From the NCBI GenBank assembly GCA_016296785.1, contig JAEDHX010000049.1:1-15687 (forward strand): 15,687 nucleotides of DNA, in the 5' to 3' direction. Made by a program: the position numbers and the translations under genes. How positions within the stretch are numbered: position 1 is the first letter of the stretch; every line of letters begins with the position of its first letter. Positions 8,792 through 15,687 of this stretch are shown here, one piece after another. The notes beneath the pieces are model-generated. The model was not told the DNA's origin and did no database searches. It saw only the letters and a program-made list of their open reading frames with translations. This stretch comes from Coprococcus sp. GTDB lineage: Bacteria > Bacillota > Clostridia > Lachnospirales > Lachnospiraceae.

Positions 8792-8858
8792 AATATCTAT
8801 CGGAAGCTATTGTTACTCCTCTTTTCTCCTCCTGTTCAATTATCAGCTAACAATTCTT

Positions 8859-9875
8859 TTATGCCACATTTGTAAGTTCAACAAATTTATTAAGAACCTC
8901 CATTGCCTTACCGCTATCTATCATTTCAGCAGCTATGGCAACCGCATCCTTTATTGTATCAGCTTTTCCTGCTATGTAAATACATGCTGCCGCATTCATT
9001 ATAACAGCATTTCTCTTAGCACCCTGATCCTTACCGCTCAATATATCCCTTGTAATAGCTGCATTTTCATCAGGATTACCACCAACAAGTTCTTCCTTAC
9101 TGCACTTATCAAATCCAAAATCCTCAGGATTAATTGTATAGCTGCTTAGTTCTCCATTCTTTATTTCACATACGGTTGTTGGAGCGCAAAGAGATATCTC
9201 GTCAAGGCAATCTTGTCCATAAACAACCATTCCCCTTTCAACGCCGAGTCCTGATAATACCTGTGCCATAGGCATTACAAGCTCCTCTTTATATACACCA
9301 AGCACCTGCATTTTAGCGCATGCCGGATTAGTAAGAGGTCCTAATATATTAAATATAGTAGGAATTCCAAGTGTCTTTCTTACAGGTGCAACATACTTCA
9401 TTGCATTATGATATACCTGTGCAAACATAAAGCTCATGTTACAGTCCTTTAATACCTCGCCCATCTTTGAAGGCTCAATTGTAATATTTACTCCCAGTGA
9501 TTCAAGCACATCTGCTGCACCACTCTTACTTGACACACTTCTGTTTCCATGCTTGGCAATAGGAACACCTGCAGCTGCTGCCACAATTCCACTTGTAGTT
9601 GAAATGTTAAAGGAATTAGCACAGTCTCCTCCTGTTCCAACTATCTCAAGTACATCTACGCCGTCATGTGGGAGCTTCTTAGCATGACCTCTCATGCTCT
9701 GTGCGCTTCCTGTTATTTCATCAATTGTCTCTCCCTTCATATGAAGTGCTGTAAGATATCCCGATATTACAACATCAGATACCTCTCCGTTAAATATTTC
9801 GTCCATACATGTGTATGCCTCGTCATATGTAAGATTTTCTCCGTTTGCTACTTTCTTTATTGCCTCTGTAATCAT
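8859..9875 (-). CDS. trpD: Anthranilate phosphoribosyltransferase
   Basis: A 338-residue protein that transfers the phosphoribosyl group of PRPP to anthranilate, giving N-(5'-phosphoribosyl)anthranilate. The PRPP-binding GTGGD is at residues 80-84, followed by NSFNISTTS; the anthranilate/PRPP loop KHGNRSVSSKSG is at about 108-119, with FNILGPLTNP further on. Length and motifs are those of a complete class IV phosphoribosyltransferase, not fused to TrpG. The ATG has a strong AGGAGG site 9-10 nt upstream and lies 19 nt after the trpG stop. Its product would normally go to TrpF, which is not encoded in this operon. Confidence 0.98.
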   Translation of the reverse strand: MITEAIKKVANGENLTYDEAYTCMDEIFNGEVSDVVISGYLTALHMKGETIDEITGSAQSMRGHAKKLPHDGVDVLEIVGTGGDCANSFNISTTSGIVAAAAGVPIAKHGNRSVSSKSGAADVLESLGVNITIEPSKMGEVLKDCNMSFMFAQVYHNAMKYVAPVRKTLGIPTIFNILGPLTNPACAKMQVLGVYKEELVMPMAQVLSGLGVERGMVVYGQDCLDEISLCAPTTVCEIKNGELSSYTINPEDFGFDKCSKEELVGGNPDENAAITRDILSGKDQGAKRNAVIMNAAACIYIAGKADTIKDAVAIAAEMIDSGKAMEVLNKFVELTNVA

Positions 9876-9894
9876 ATTTGTTTACCTCCTGTTT

Positions 9895-10461
9895 CTACTT
9901 TCCAAGAAAATTTCTAAGTATTATTTTTCCATCAGGTGTAAGTATTGATTCCGGATGGAACTGAACTCCGTATATCTCATAATCCCTATGCTTTACTGCC
10001 ATTATTTCGCCATCTTCAGTTTCAGCTGTAACTTCTAAGCATTCAGAAAAATTCTCTTCATCAGCTGCCAGAGAATGATATCTTGCAACCTCTATTTTCT
10101 TTAGCAGACCCTTGAATAATCTACAGCTGTTGTCAACCCTTGCAACCGACATCTTGCCATGCATTAGCTGCTTTGCATATGTGATTCTTGCTCCAAACAC
10201 TTCACATATTGCCTGATGCCCAAGACATACTCCAAGTATTGGTACCTTTCCCGCAAAATATTTTATTGCTTCTTCGCACATTCCCGCATCAGACGGTCTG
10301 CCGGGTCCCGGTGATATTATTATGTGGTCAGGCTTCATAGCCTCTATTTCTTCACATGTATATTCATCATTTCTGATAACCTTTATATCCGTGTCAATCA
10401 TTCCCACAAGCTGATATAGATTGTAGGAAAAGCTATCGTAATTATCTATTAATATTGTCAT
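9895..10461 (-). CDS. trpG: Anthranilate synthase component II (glutamine amidotransferase)
   Basis: A 188-residue class I glutamine amidotransferase that supplies ammonia to TrpE. The nucleophile is Cys79 in GVCLGHQAI; the catalytic His169 and Glu171 lie in VQFHPES; the oxyanion-loop motif SPGPGRP is at residues 50-56 and N-terminal DNYDSFSYN is typical. The ATG at 10461 has an AAGGAG site about 11 nt upstream and lies 33 nt after the trpE stop. Being next to trpE favours a TrpG role. PabA is nearly identical in sequence, and a shared TrpG/PabA role cannot be excluded from sequence alone. Confidence 0.95.
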   Translation of the reverse strand: MTILIDNYDSFSYNLYQLVGMIDTDIKVIRNDEYTCEEIEAMKPDHIIISPGPGRPSDAGMCEEAIKYFAGKVPILGVCLGHQAICEVFGARITYAKQLMHGKMSVARVDNSCRLFKGLLKKIEVARYHSLAADEENFSECLEVTAETEDGEIMAVKHRDYEIYGVQFHPESILTPDGKIILRNFLGK

Positions 10462-10494
10462 ATATCTGCCAACTCCTTTTTGATGTTCTTCTGC

Positions 10495-11967
10495 CTACAG
10501 CTCTTTGCTTGTTTCAAGTGCCATTGTTACAGCTTTTGCTTTATTAATACATTCAATAAACTCATTTTCAGGTACGCTGTCTGCAACAATTCCTGCTCCC
10601 GACCTGACAAAGACTTTATTTCCTTTCTTATATGCTATTCTTATGGCAATACATGTATCCATATTTCCGGTGAAGTCTATATATCCAATTGCACCTCCAT
10701 ATATTCCTCTTTTGTTATTCTCAAGTTCATTTATTATCTCACAGGCTCTAAGCTTTGGTGCTCCTGATAAAGTGCCTGCCGGTAGCACTGCATCTATTGC
10801 TGAGAGCTCATCATATTTATCATCTATCTCTCCGCGAACAGTTGAGCCTATATGCATTACGTGTGAGTACCTTTGAATGCCCATATATTTTTCTACTTCA
10901 ACAGTGCCAAATTTACTAATCTTTCCAAGGTCATTTCTTCCCAAATCAACAAGCATGTTATGCTCGGCAAGCTCTTTCTCATCTGACATAAGTCCCACCT
11001 CAAGCATCATGTCCTCTTCCTTTGTTGCACCCCTTGGTCTTGTTCCTGCAAGAGGAAATGTATGAAGTATCCCATCCTCAAGCTTTACAAGTGTTTCCGG
11101 AGACGCTCCGGCAACCTCTATTGTATCTCCGCTAAAATAAAACATATATGGGGAAGGATTAGTGCTTCTAAGTACTCTGTAGGTATTAAATAACGAACCC
11201 TCCATCTCTGCCTCTAATCGGTTTGACAAAACAACCTGAAATATATCGCCTTCATATATATAATGCTTTGCCTTCTCAACCATATTACAATACTGTTCTT
11301 TATCAAATAATGGTTTGAAATCAGACTTTAGAATAGCCTTTGGAATAGGTTTCTCGCATTTACTTAAGATAAGCTGTTTCATTTCCTCAATATCCTTAAG
11401 CGCCTTTTCATATCCCTTTTTCACATCTGATGTGTCTGCATTTGCAATAAGTATGAGCTTTGATTTGAAGTTATCAAATGCTATTACCTTATCAAAAAGC
11501 ATTAAATCCAAATCCTGGAAGCCCTCATCATCTTCAGCATCAAGAACAAGCTTTTTCTCACTGTATTTCACATAGTCATATGAAAAATATCCTACAAAAC
11601 CTCCGGTAAATGACGGAAGACCTTTTATCTTCGGGCTTTTGTAATCCTTAAGAATATCTCTTATGAATTCTTCAGGATGAATACCTTCAGCTTGCTTTAT
11701 AAGATTTCCATCAACATCCTTTAACTCAATTATTCCATTCATACAGGTAACATCGTAAGAAGGATTATAACCAAGAAATGTATATCTTCCCCAAAGCTCC
11801 TGATTCTCCACGCTTTCTAATATGTAGCAATGTTCATTTGCTGCTTTTAGCTTTCTAAGTAAATTAATTGGTGTAATGATATCAGATAACATCTCATCAC
11901 ATACAGGAACCATCTTGTATCCTGCTTTTGCATAGCTTTCTACTTCCTCTAATGTAGTTTTAACCAT
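10495..11967 (-). CDS. trpE: Anthranilate synthase component I
   Basis: A 490-residue enzyme that converts chorismate and ammonia to anthranilate and pyruvate; it is the first committed step. The N-terminal domain carries YILESVEN (residues 48-55), which corresponds to the LLES-type tryptophan feedback-binding motif, so allosteric inhibition by tryptophan is likely. The C-terminal chorismate-binding domain has GDIFQVVLSNR, AGTRPRGAT, DLGRNDLGKI, PAGTLSGAPK and a final GAGIVADSVPENE. The ATG has an AAGGAG site 10 nt upstream. It is the first structural gene, directly behind the T-box terminator, so leader read-through controls the whole operon. Confidence 0.97.
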   Translation of the reverse strand: MVKTTLEEVESYAKAGYKMVPVCDEMLSDIITPINLLRKLKAANEHCYILESVENQELWGRYTFLGYNPSYDVTCMNGIIELKDVDGNLIKQAEGIHPEEFIRDILKDYKSPKIKGLPSFTGGFVGYFSYDYVKYSEKKLVLDAEDDEGFQDLDLMLFDKVIAFDNFKSKLILIANADTSDVKKGYEKALKDIEEMKQLILSKCEKPIPKAILKSDFKPLFDKEQYCNMVEKAKHYIYEGDIFQVVLSNRLEAEMEGSLFNTYRVLRSTNPSPYMFYFSGDTIEVAGASPETLVKLEDGILHTFPLAGTRPRGATKEEDMMLEVGLMSDEKELAEHNMLVDLGRNDLGKISKFGTVEVEKYMGIQRYSHVMHIGSTVRGEIDDKYDELSAIDAVLPAGTLSGAPKLRACEIINELENNKRGIYGGAIGYIDFTGNMDTCIAIRIAYKKGNKVFVRSGAGIVADSVPENEFIECINKAKAVTMALETSKEL

Positions 11968-11993
11968 TCTTTTAATGCTCCTTTCTTAAAAAT

Positions 11994-12080
11994 AAAAAAG
12001 ACACCTGCCGGAGTAATTTTTTGTAAAAAAAAACTCATCCTAAATCTAATTAGGACAAGAAATAAAACTCCTGCGGTGCC
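11994..12080 (-). terminator. T-box-controlled intrinsic terminator ahead of trpE
   Basis: On the minus strand GGCACCGCAGGAGT (12080-12067) pairs, with one bulge and one mismatch, with ACTCCGGCAGGTGTC, and the stem is followed by six T residues (plus-strand A tract 11994-11999). The loop contains a smaller hairpin, TCCTAA pairing with TTAGGA. The 5' arm of this terminator includes the T-box sequence itself, so pairing of the T-box in the antiterminator excludes terminator formation. It ends about 26 nt before the trpE start. Confidence 0.9.
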
Positions 12081-12297
12081 ACCTAAATTCATCAAAGCTG
12101 ATGCACTCAACCATATACTATCATATATGTACCTTCTGTAACGGTAGGTCTCCGTCTCCCCTACTAGGCAATAGCTCTTCGGTTCGCCCTCACAAGTCCA
12201 TTCATTGATAGTTCCATCGCTACAATCTCACCACCTGTAGCTCTCTGTACATGTTCGTTACCAACTACTCCTCTTGTTCATCGGTTTAAATATGTAT
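11994..12297 (-). promoter_or_regulatory. T-box riboswitch leader, tryptophan specificity, controlling trpEGDCBA
   Basis: The minus-strand transcript has the standard T-box parts in order. Stem I: ACAAG pairs with CTTGT and TAGTT with AACTA, enclosing a specifier loop; the 3' side reads GAATGGA, placing UGG followed by A next to the lower helix (codon at 12200-12198). The AGAGAG motif with the GGTGGTGAGA element follows in the distal arm. Next come a stem with GTAGG/CCTAC and a small CATCA/TGATG hairpin, then the T-box AGGTGGCACCGC (12084-12073) and the terminator. The bulge UGGC would pair with an acceptor end 5'-GCCA, fitting G as discriminator base, which is usual for bacterial tRNA-Trp. 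Codon, discriminator and downstream genes therefore agree. Uncharged tRNA-Trp is predicted to allow read-through into trpE. No Trp-rich leader peptide or TRAP site is needed or seen. Confidence 0.93.
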
Positions 12298-12303
12298 GGA
12301 TAA

Positions 12304-12332
12304 ATAATGAACCTATTTATTTTTTTTGTCAA
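12304..12332 (-). promoter_or_regulatory. Sigma-A-type promoter of the trp operon
   Basis: On the minus strand an exact TTGACA (12332-12327), a 17-bp spacer and CATTAT (12309-12304, four of six consensus bases) are followed after about 7 nt by the expected transcript start near 12297. This gives a leader of about 330 nt to the trpE ATG, fitting a full T-box. The flank upstream of the -35 is AT-rich. The promoter lies back to back with the plus-strand promoter at 12372-12400. Confidence 0.85.
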
Positions 12333-12371
12333 GAAATTATTTTAATATTTATTAATAGCTGTTTTTATAGA

Positions 12372-12400
12372 TTGACACTTATCCTTCATAATTCTATAAT
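12372..12400 (+). promoter_or_regulatory. Exact-consensus promoter of the MBOAT/DHHW genes
   Basis: TTGACA (12372-12377), a spacer of exactly 17 bp, and TATAAT (12395-12400) match the sigma-A consensus at all twelve bases. The predicted transcript start is near 12407, giving a 5' leader of about 67 nt to the MBOAT ATG at 12474. The TTG of this -35 box also opens a longer reading frame in the MBOAT frame, but it is promoter and not a start codon. An ATG at 12405 in the same frame lies at the transcript start and has no ribosome binding site. Confidence 0.9.
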
Positions 12401-12433
12401 GAGCATGAATTTGAACATAGTAATTTTATCAAC

Positions 12434-12476
12434 GGAGGTTATTATTTGGATTGCTTATCCAAATAATTATTATATG
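12434..12476 (+). promoter_or_regulatory. Hairpin-spaced ribosome binding site of the MBOAT gene
   Basis: GGAGG at 12434-12438 is the only good Shine-Dalgarno near the MBOAT start, yet it is 35 nt from the ATG at 12474. Exactly in between lies a perfect 11-bp inverted repeat: ATTATTTGGAT (12441-12451), loop TGCTT, and its complement at 12457-12467. With the hairpin folded only 2 nt before it and 6 nt after it remain, so the effective spacing is about 8 nt, the optimum. The arrangement resembles the folded RBS described for phage T4 gene 38. That it acts this way is inference. The alternatives are an ATT start at 12444 or a six-codon TTG mini-ORF at 12446-12466. Confidence 0.6.
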
Positions 12477-13901
12477 GTTTTTTCAAGCTTAACATTTTTA
12501 TTTTTGTTTTTACCTATAGTTATAATCATATATTACATTGTGCCAAAACCGCTTAAGAATCTGTTTATCCTTGTCAGCGGTCTTTTCTTTTATGCATGGG
12601 GCGAGCCTATCTATGTTTTTGTTATGATTGCCTCCACCATGATTGATTATTTTGCAGGCCTTATAATATATAGGTTTAATAAAACTCCTGCCATGAGAAA
12701 GGCGGCACTTATAGTTTCTATAGTAATGAACCTGTCTCTGCTTGGATTTTTTAAATACAGCAACTTCATAATAGATAATATTAATAATATTTTTGGAACT
12801 TCATATGGTGCAGTAACAAGTCTGCTCCCAATTGGTATCAGCTTTTTCACCTTCCAGTCTATGTCTTATACAATTGATTTGTATCGTGGCGAAATAGATA
12901 TCCAGAAGAATCCGATTACCTTTGCTGCTTTTGTTACACTGTTTCCTCAGATAGTTGCAGGTCCTATTGTCAGATATAGGGATGTGGAAAAAGAACTAAA
13001 TGAGCGTGTAATTAATATAGATACCATATGGGAAGGTATTCTCCAATTTGTTACAGGTCTTGGCAAGAAGGTTCTTATTGCAAATAATATCGGTACACTC
13101 TGGGACACAGTAAAAGCAATGAATATCGAAGCTGTACCTGTCGCAACAGCATGGCTTGGTATTATCGCATATACACTTCAGATTTATTTCGATTTCTCGG
13201 GATATTCTGATATGGCTATCGGCATGGGCAAAATATTAGGCTTTCATTTTCCTAAAAACTTTGATTACCCATATGAATCAAAGAGTATTACTGAATTCTG
13301 GCGCAGATGGCATATGACCTTGTCTGAATGGTTTAAAAGCTATGTGTACTTCCCGCTTGGCGGAAGCAGAAAGGGCTTTTCAAGAACAATATTAAACATT
13401 GCCATCGTATGGCTTCTTACAGGAATATGGCATGGCGCAAGCTGGAACTTCATTGTATGGGGCAGCTTATATGGCGTTATTATAATAATAGAAAAAATAG
13501 TATTAACAGTATTAAAAAACAAAGGAAAAGAAAATATCCTGACACGTATTCCGGGTATTATAAAGCATCTTTATGCTATGATACTTGTTTCTCTTGGATG
13601 GGTATTATTTGATACTGATAACCTTAATATTGCATTTTCATATATAAAGAAAATGTTCAGCTTAGGTGACATCCTCACAGACAGTCACACAATATACCTT
13701 CTTATGAACTATGGTCTTCTTCTTGTTATTGCAATAATAGGCTGCACAAGCCTTTTGAAAAAGCTTGCTGACAAATTTAAAAAGAAGCTTCCTTCATTTG
13801 CAGGTACGATGTCGATTGTATATATGACAGCCGTTTTTCTGCTGTCTGTTGCATATCTTGTTGATGCAAGCTACAACCCTTTTCTTTACTTTAACTTTTA
13901 G
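12474..13901 (+). CDS. MBOAT-family O-acyltransferase (AlgI/PatA/DltB-like)
   Basis: A 475-residue polytopic membrane protein of the AlgI-like branch of MBOAT enzymes, which move an acyl (commonly acetyl) group across the membrane for transfer to cell-surface polymers. The start MVFSSLTFLFLFLP matches the usual family N-terminus, whereas longer frames begin inside the promoter. Family motifs: PIGISFFTFQSMSY, FDFSGYSDMAIGMGKILG, TEFWRRWHMTLSEW (His280) and TGIWHGASWNF (His320, the invariant active-site His). Many hydrophobic segments run along its length. The next gene, 36 nt on, is a DHHW protein, the usual partner, so the pair probably O-acetylates an exopolysaccharide, teichoic acid or other wall polymer. 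The substrate cannot be told from sequence; no dltA/dltC genes are nearby, which argues against D-alanylation. Confidence 0.93.
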   Translation: MVFSSLTFLFLFLPIVIIIYYIVPKPLKNLFILVSGLFFYAWGEPIYVFVMIASTMIDYFAGLIIYRFNKTPAMRKAALIVSIVMNLSLLGFFKYSNFIIDNINNIFGTSYGAVTSLLPIGISFFTFQSMSYTIDLYRGEIDIQKNPITFAAFVTLFPQIVAGPIVRYRDVEKELNERVINIDTIWEGILQFVTGLGKKVLIANNIGTLWDTVKAMNIEAVPVATAWLGIIAYTLQIYFDFSGYSDMAIGMGKILGFHFPKNFDYPYESKSITEFWRRWHMTLSEWFKSYVYFPLGGSRKGFSRTILNIAIVWLLTGIWHGASWNFIVWGSLYGVIIIIEKIVLTVLKNKGKENILTRIPGIIKHLYAMILVSLGWVLFDTDNLNIAFSYIKKMFSLGDILTDSHTIYLLMNYGLLLVIAIIGCTSLLKKLADKFKKKLPSFAGTMSIVYMTAVFLLSVAYLVDASYNPFLYFNF

Positions 13902-13937
13902 ACAAATTATTTGTGATTCTTTTATATGGAGAAATGT

Positions 13938-15113
13938 ATGTATAAGAAAATAGGAATAATAATATTTATGCTTTTACTAATATGCCTTCCGGTACTTACT
14001 TTTATTTGTATGCCGAAGGAAAAAAAACCATTTTCAGAAAATGAGAATAAATATATGAAGGAATTCCCTGAAATAAGCTTATCTTCAATCAAAGAAGAAA
14101 GGTTTATGAATGACTTTGATGTTTGGTTTTCAGACAGATTTTTTGGCAGGGAGACATTTATATCTGCTAAGAACAAATCCGAGCAGGCACTTGGCAAAAC
14201 TGAAACAGCAACAGTCTATACATCAGATAATAGAATGCTTCAGATTCTCTCTGAATATGAAGATATTGGGGCAAGCTATGATGAAGGAACAGTTAGTGCA
14301 AATCTTTCCGTCATTAATGAATTTGCAAAAGACCATCCTGATGTTCCTGTTTATTTCATGCTATGTCCAACCTCAGCAGGAATATATGGCAATCTTATCA
14401 GCCCTACGGTAGCAAATGTTGCCATTGACCAGAAAGCCATGATAGATGACTGCTATAATGAGCTTAACGGAGTTACGGGAATTAATGTATATGACGACCT
14501 TTCTGCCTCTAAGGATAAGTATATTTATTATAGAACCGATCATCATTGGAGCTCTCTTGGGGCATATACTGCTTATAGCTCAGCAGGCAAGCTGCTTGGA
14601 TACAAACCATATTCTCTTGAAGCATATGATATAACAAAAGGAAGCGACAGCTTTCAGGGAACTCTGTTTTCCAAAACTCTTGACCAGTCCGTATCAAAGG
14701 ACTGCATAGATATGTATTCTTTAAAGGATGCAAATAATGACATAAAGCTTACTGCATCAGATGGAATAAGCAGCACGGAATATGACTCCATTTTCTTTAC
14801 TGAATATCTGTCTGTTAAGGATAAGTATGCTACCTTCACAGGATTAAACTGCGCTGTAACTGACATTGTTACAGGCTCAGGAACAGGCAAGTCCCTTCTC
14901 CTTATTAAGGATAGCTATGCAAATTCCATGATACAGTTCCTTGTAGGCAACTACGACAGAATTACTATGCTTGATATGAGATATATAAACCAGAACTATG
15001 CCAATCTTGTGAATCCAAATGATTACGATCAGGTTCTGTTTTTATATAATTGCATTACTTTTTCTGAGGATGATAATCTGATAAAAATGAGCGTATTTAA
15101 AAATCAGGGATAA
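13938..15113 (+). CDS. DHHW-family (AlgJ/AlgX-like) membrane-anchored acyltransferase partner
   Basis: A 391-residue protein with one N-terminal membrane segment (about residues 4-24, an uncleaved anchor or signal) and an extracytoplasmic domain. Its FSENENKYMKEFPE segment and DHHW box (Asp201-His202-His203-Trp204, TDHHWSSLGAY) define the DHHW family related to AlgJ/AlgX. KDSYANS, with Ser326, is the likely SGNH-like nucleophile block, so Asp/His and Ser of a catalytic set are present. It should take the acyl group exported by the upstream MBOAT protein and pass it to a surface polymer. I chose the ATG at 13938 because GGAG lies 6 nt before it; the in-frame ATG at 13926 lacks a site, and that ATG's own bases form the Shine-Dalgarno. 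The two genes very likely form an operon. The 3' end overlaps the convergent gene by 17 bp. Confidence 0.9.
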   Translation: MYKKIGIIIFMLLLICLPVLTFICMPKEKKPFSENENKYMKEFPEISLSSIKEERFMNDFDVWFSDRFFGRETFISAKNKSEQALGKTETATVYTSDNRMLQILSEYEDIGASYDEGTVSANLSVINEFAKDHPDVPVYFMLCPTSAGIYGNLISPTVANVAIDQKAMIDDCYNELNGVTGINVYDDLSASKDKYIYYRTDHHWSSLGAYTAYSSAGKLLGYKPYSLEAYDITKGSDSFQGTLFSKTLDQSVSKDCIDMYSLKDANNDIKLTASDGISSTEYDSIFFTEYLSVKDKYATFTGLNCAVTDIVTGSGTGKSLLLIKDSYANSMIQFLVGNYDRITMLDMRYINQNYANLVNPNDYDQVLFLYNCITFSEDDNLIKMSVFKNQG

Positions 15114-15687
15114 AGCTTTCTAAGGCCGTATCACCTTCCTGAATAAAACCATTTTCCACACCCAGACTTATGGCATAATCTACCAGCTCATCATATTCGC
15201 TATCAGGCAGCTTATTAGCAAGCTCCGGGTAATCCTTCTCAATACCCGGCATCGGAGTATACTGGTTCATTATGCTTATATATATTTTATCACCATATTG
15301 CTCGTTCAGATATTTTATAACATTTTTTGAATCGGCTATCTGACCGGGCAATTGCAAATGGCGTACTATTACACCTCTTTTCATAATTCCCCTGTCATCA
15401 AAGCATATTTTATCACCACCGCATTGGCGGACCATTTCTCCAATTGCTGCTTTAGCTATATCCGGATAATCGTATGCCTTGCTATATCTTTGCGCCAGCT
15501 CATGACTCATATATTTGAAATCAGGAAGATATATATCAATATTCCCTTCTAGCTTCTCTAATACTGAAACCTTCTCATAACCACTGCAATTATAGACAAA
15601 AGGAAGATCAAAGCCCTTCTTTTTTGCCAGCTCGATAGCTGCTATTATCTGAGGGACATAGTGGTCAGGTGTAATAAGATTTATATT
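15097..15687 (-). CDS. PflX-like (COG1313-type) radical SAM protein, C-terminal part
   Basis: The frame is open from the right edge to a TAA at 15097-15099, giving 196 residues. The ATG at 15510 is internal: the 59 codons before it (NINLITPDHYVPQIIAAIEL, then VYNCSGYEKV, IDIYLPDFKY) continue the same family pattern. Further typical blocks are RQCGG, GVIVRHLQLPGQ, YISIMNQYTPM and the C-terminal FIPDF. This matches putative pyruvate-formate-lyase-activating-like proteins whose substrate is not established. The N-terminal part with the CxxxCxxC iron-sulfur motif lies outside the window, so catalytic competence cannot be checked. The gene converges on the DHHW gene and shares 17 bp with it. Confidence 0.88.
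   Translation of the reverse strand, partial: NINLITPDHYVPQIIAAIELAKKKGFDLPFVYNCSGYEKVSVLEKLEGNIDIYLPDFKYMSHELAQRYSKAYDYPDIAKAAIGEMVRQCGGDKICFDDRGIMKRGVIVRHLQLPGQIADSKNVIKYLNEQYGDKIYISIMNQYTPMPGIEKDYPELANKLPDSEYDELVDYAISLGVENGFIQEGDTALESFIPDF

Noticed and set aside
11968..12297. Classical trp attenuator with a Trp-rich leader peptide, or a TRAP binding site
   Set aside because: No short frame with tandem Trp codons and no run of regularly spaced GAG/UAG triplets was seen; the T-box elements explain the leader fully.
12372..12473. N-terminal extension of the MBOAT protein from a TTG at 12372 or ATG at 12405
   Set aside because: The TTG is part of an exact -35 box, and 12405 lies at or just before the expected transcript start without an RBS. 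The family N-terminus MVFSS begins at 12474.
13926..13937. DHHW protein start at ATG 13926
   Set aside because: There is no Shine-Dalgarno before it; the GGAG that overlaps this ATG is well placed for the ATG at 13938.
12474..15113. D-alanylation (dlt) operon reading of the MBOAT gene
   Set aside because: The partner is a DHHW protein and no dltA, dltC or dltD-like genes are adjacent; motifs fit the AlgI-like branch better.
15097..15510. A complete 137-residue gene starting at 15510
   Set aside because: The frame continues without a stop to the window edge with clear family sequence, so the ATG at 15510 is an internal Met.

Overview
The window reads as chromosome of a low-GC Gram-positive anaerobe, most likely a Clostridia/Lachnospiraceae relative. 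The evidence is AT-rich sequence, strong GGAGG-type ribosome binding sites, a T-box leader, an MBOAT+DHHW pair, a PflX-like radical SAM protein and a giant secreted Ig/YD-repeat protein. The lineage is inferred from gene content; no rRNA or other marker is present.

Layout. (1) Positions 1-5836, minus strand: the first 1945 codons of a very large secreted RHS/YD-repeat protein, running off the left edge. It has a signal peptide, adhesion-like N-terminal domains, Ig-like modules, a QEPTTE-type hexapeptide linker, a DUF6531-like segment and about 30 YD repeats. (2) Positions 5837-6027: its 5' region plus a strong rho-independent terminator that ends the trp operon. (3) Positions 6028-11967, minus strand: the tryptophan operon trpE-G-D-C-B-A, compact and complete except that no trpF lies in it. 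(4) Positions 11968-12473: a regulatory region holding a tryptophan-type T-box leader (specifier UGG, T-box bulge UGGC) with its terminator and a sigma-A-type promoter on the minus strand. Back to back with it is an exact-consensus plus-strand promoter (TTGACA-17-TATAAT). (5) Positions 12474-15113, plus strand: an AlgI/PatA-like MBOAT O-acyltransferase followed by a DHHW (AlgJ/AlgX-like) membrane-anchored protein, together a probable cell-surface O-acylation module. (6) Positions 15097-15687, minus strand: the C-terminal part of a PflX-family (COG1313-like) radical SAM protein, running off the right edge and overlapping the DHHW gene end to end.

How it works together. Uncharged tRNA-Trp should bind the T-box leader and allow transcription of trpEGDCBA, which makes tryptophan from chorismate except for the PRA-isomerase step, whose gene must be elsewhere. 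The divergent MBOAT/DHHW pair and the RHS-like protein both act at the cell surface but show no direct link to tryptophan synthesis.

The most unusual local signal is at the MBOAT start. A perfect 11-bp hairpin sits exactly between a GGAGG Shine-Dalgarno and the family-consistent ATG, so the working spacing exists only if the hairpin folds. Other points are the missing trpF, a Glu in place of the usual catalytic Asp in TrpA, and the architecture of the giant YD protein. I found no clear new defence or mobile system, no CRISPR array and no tRNA or rRNA.
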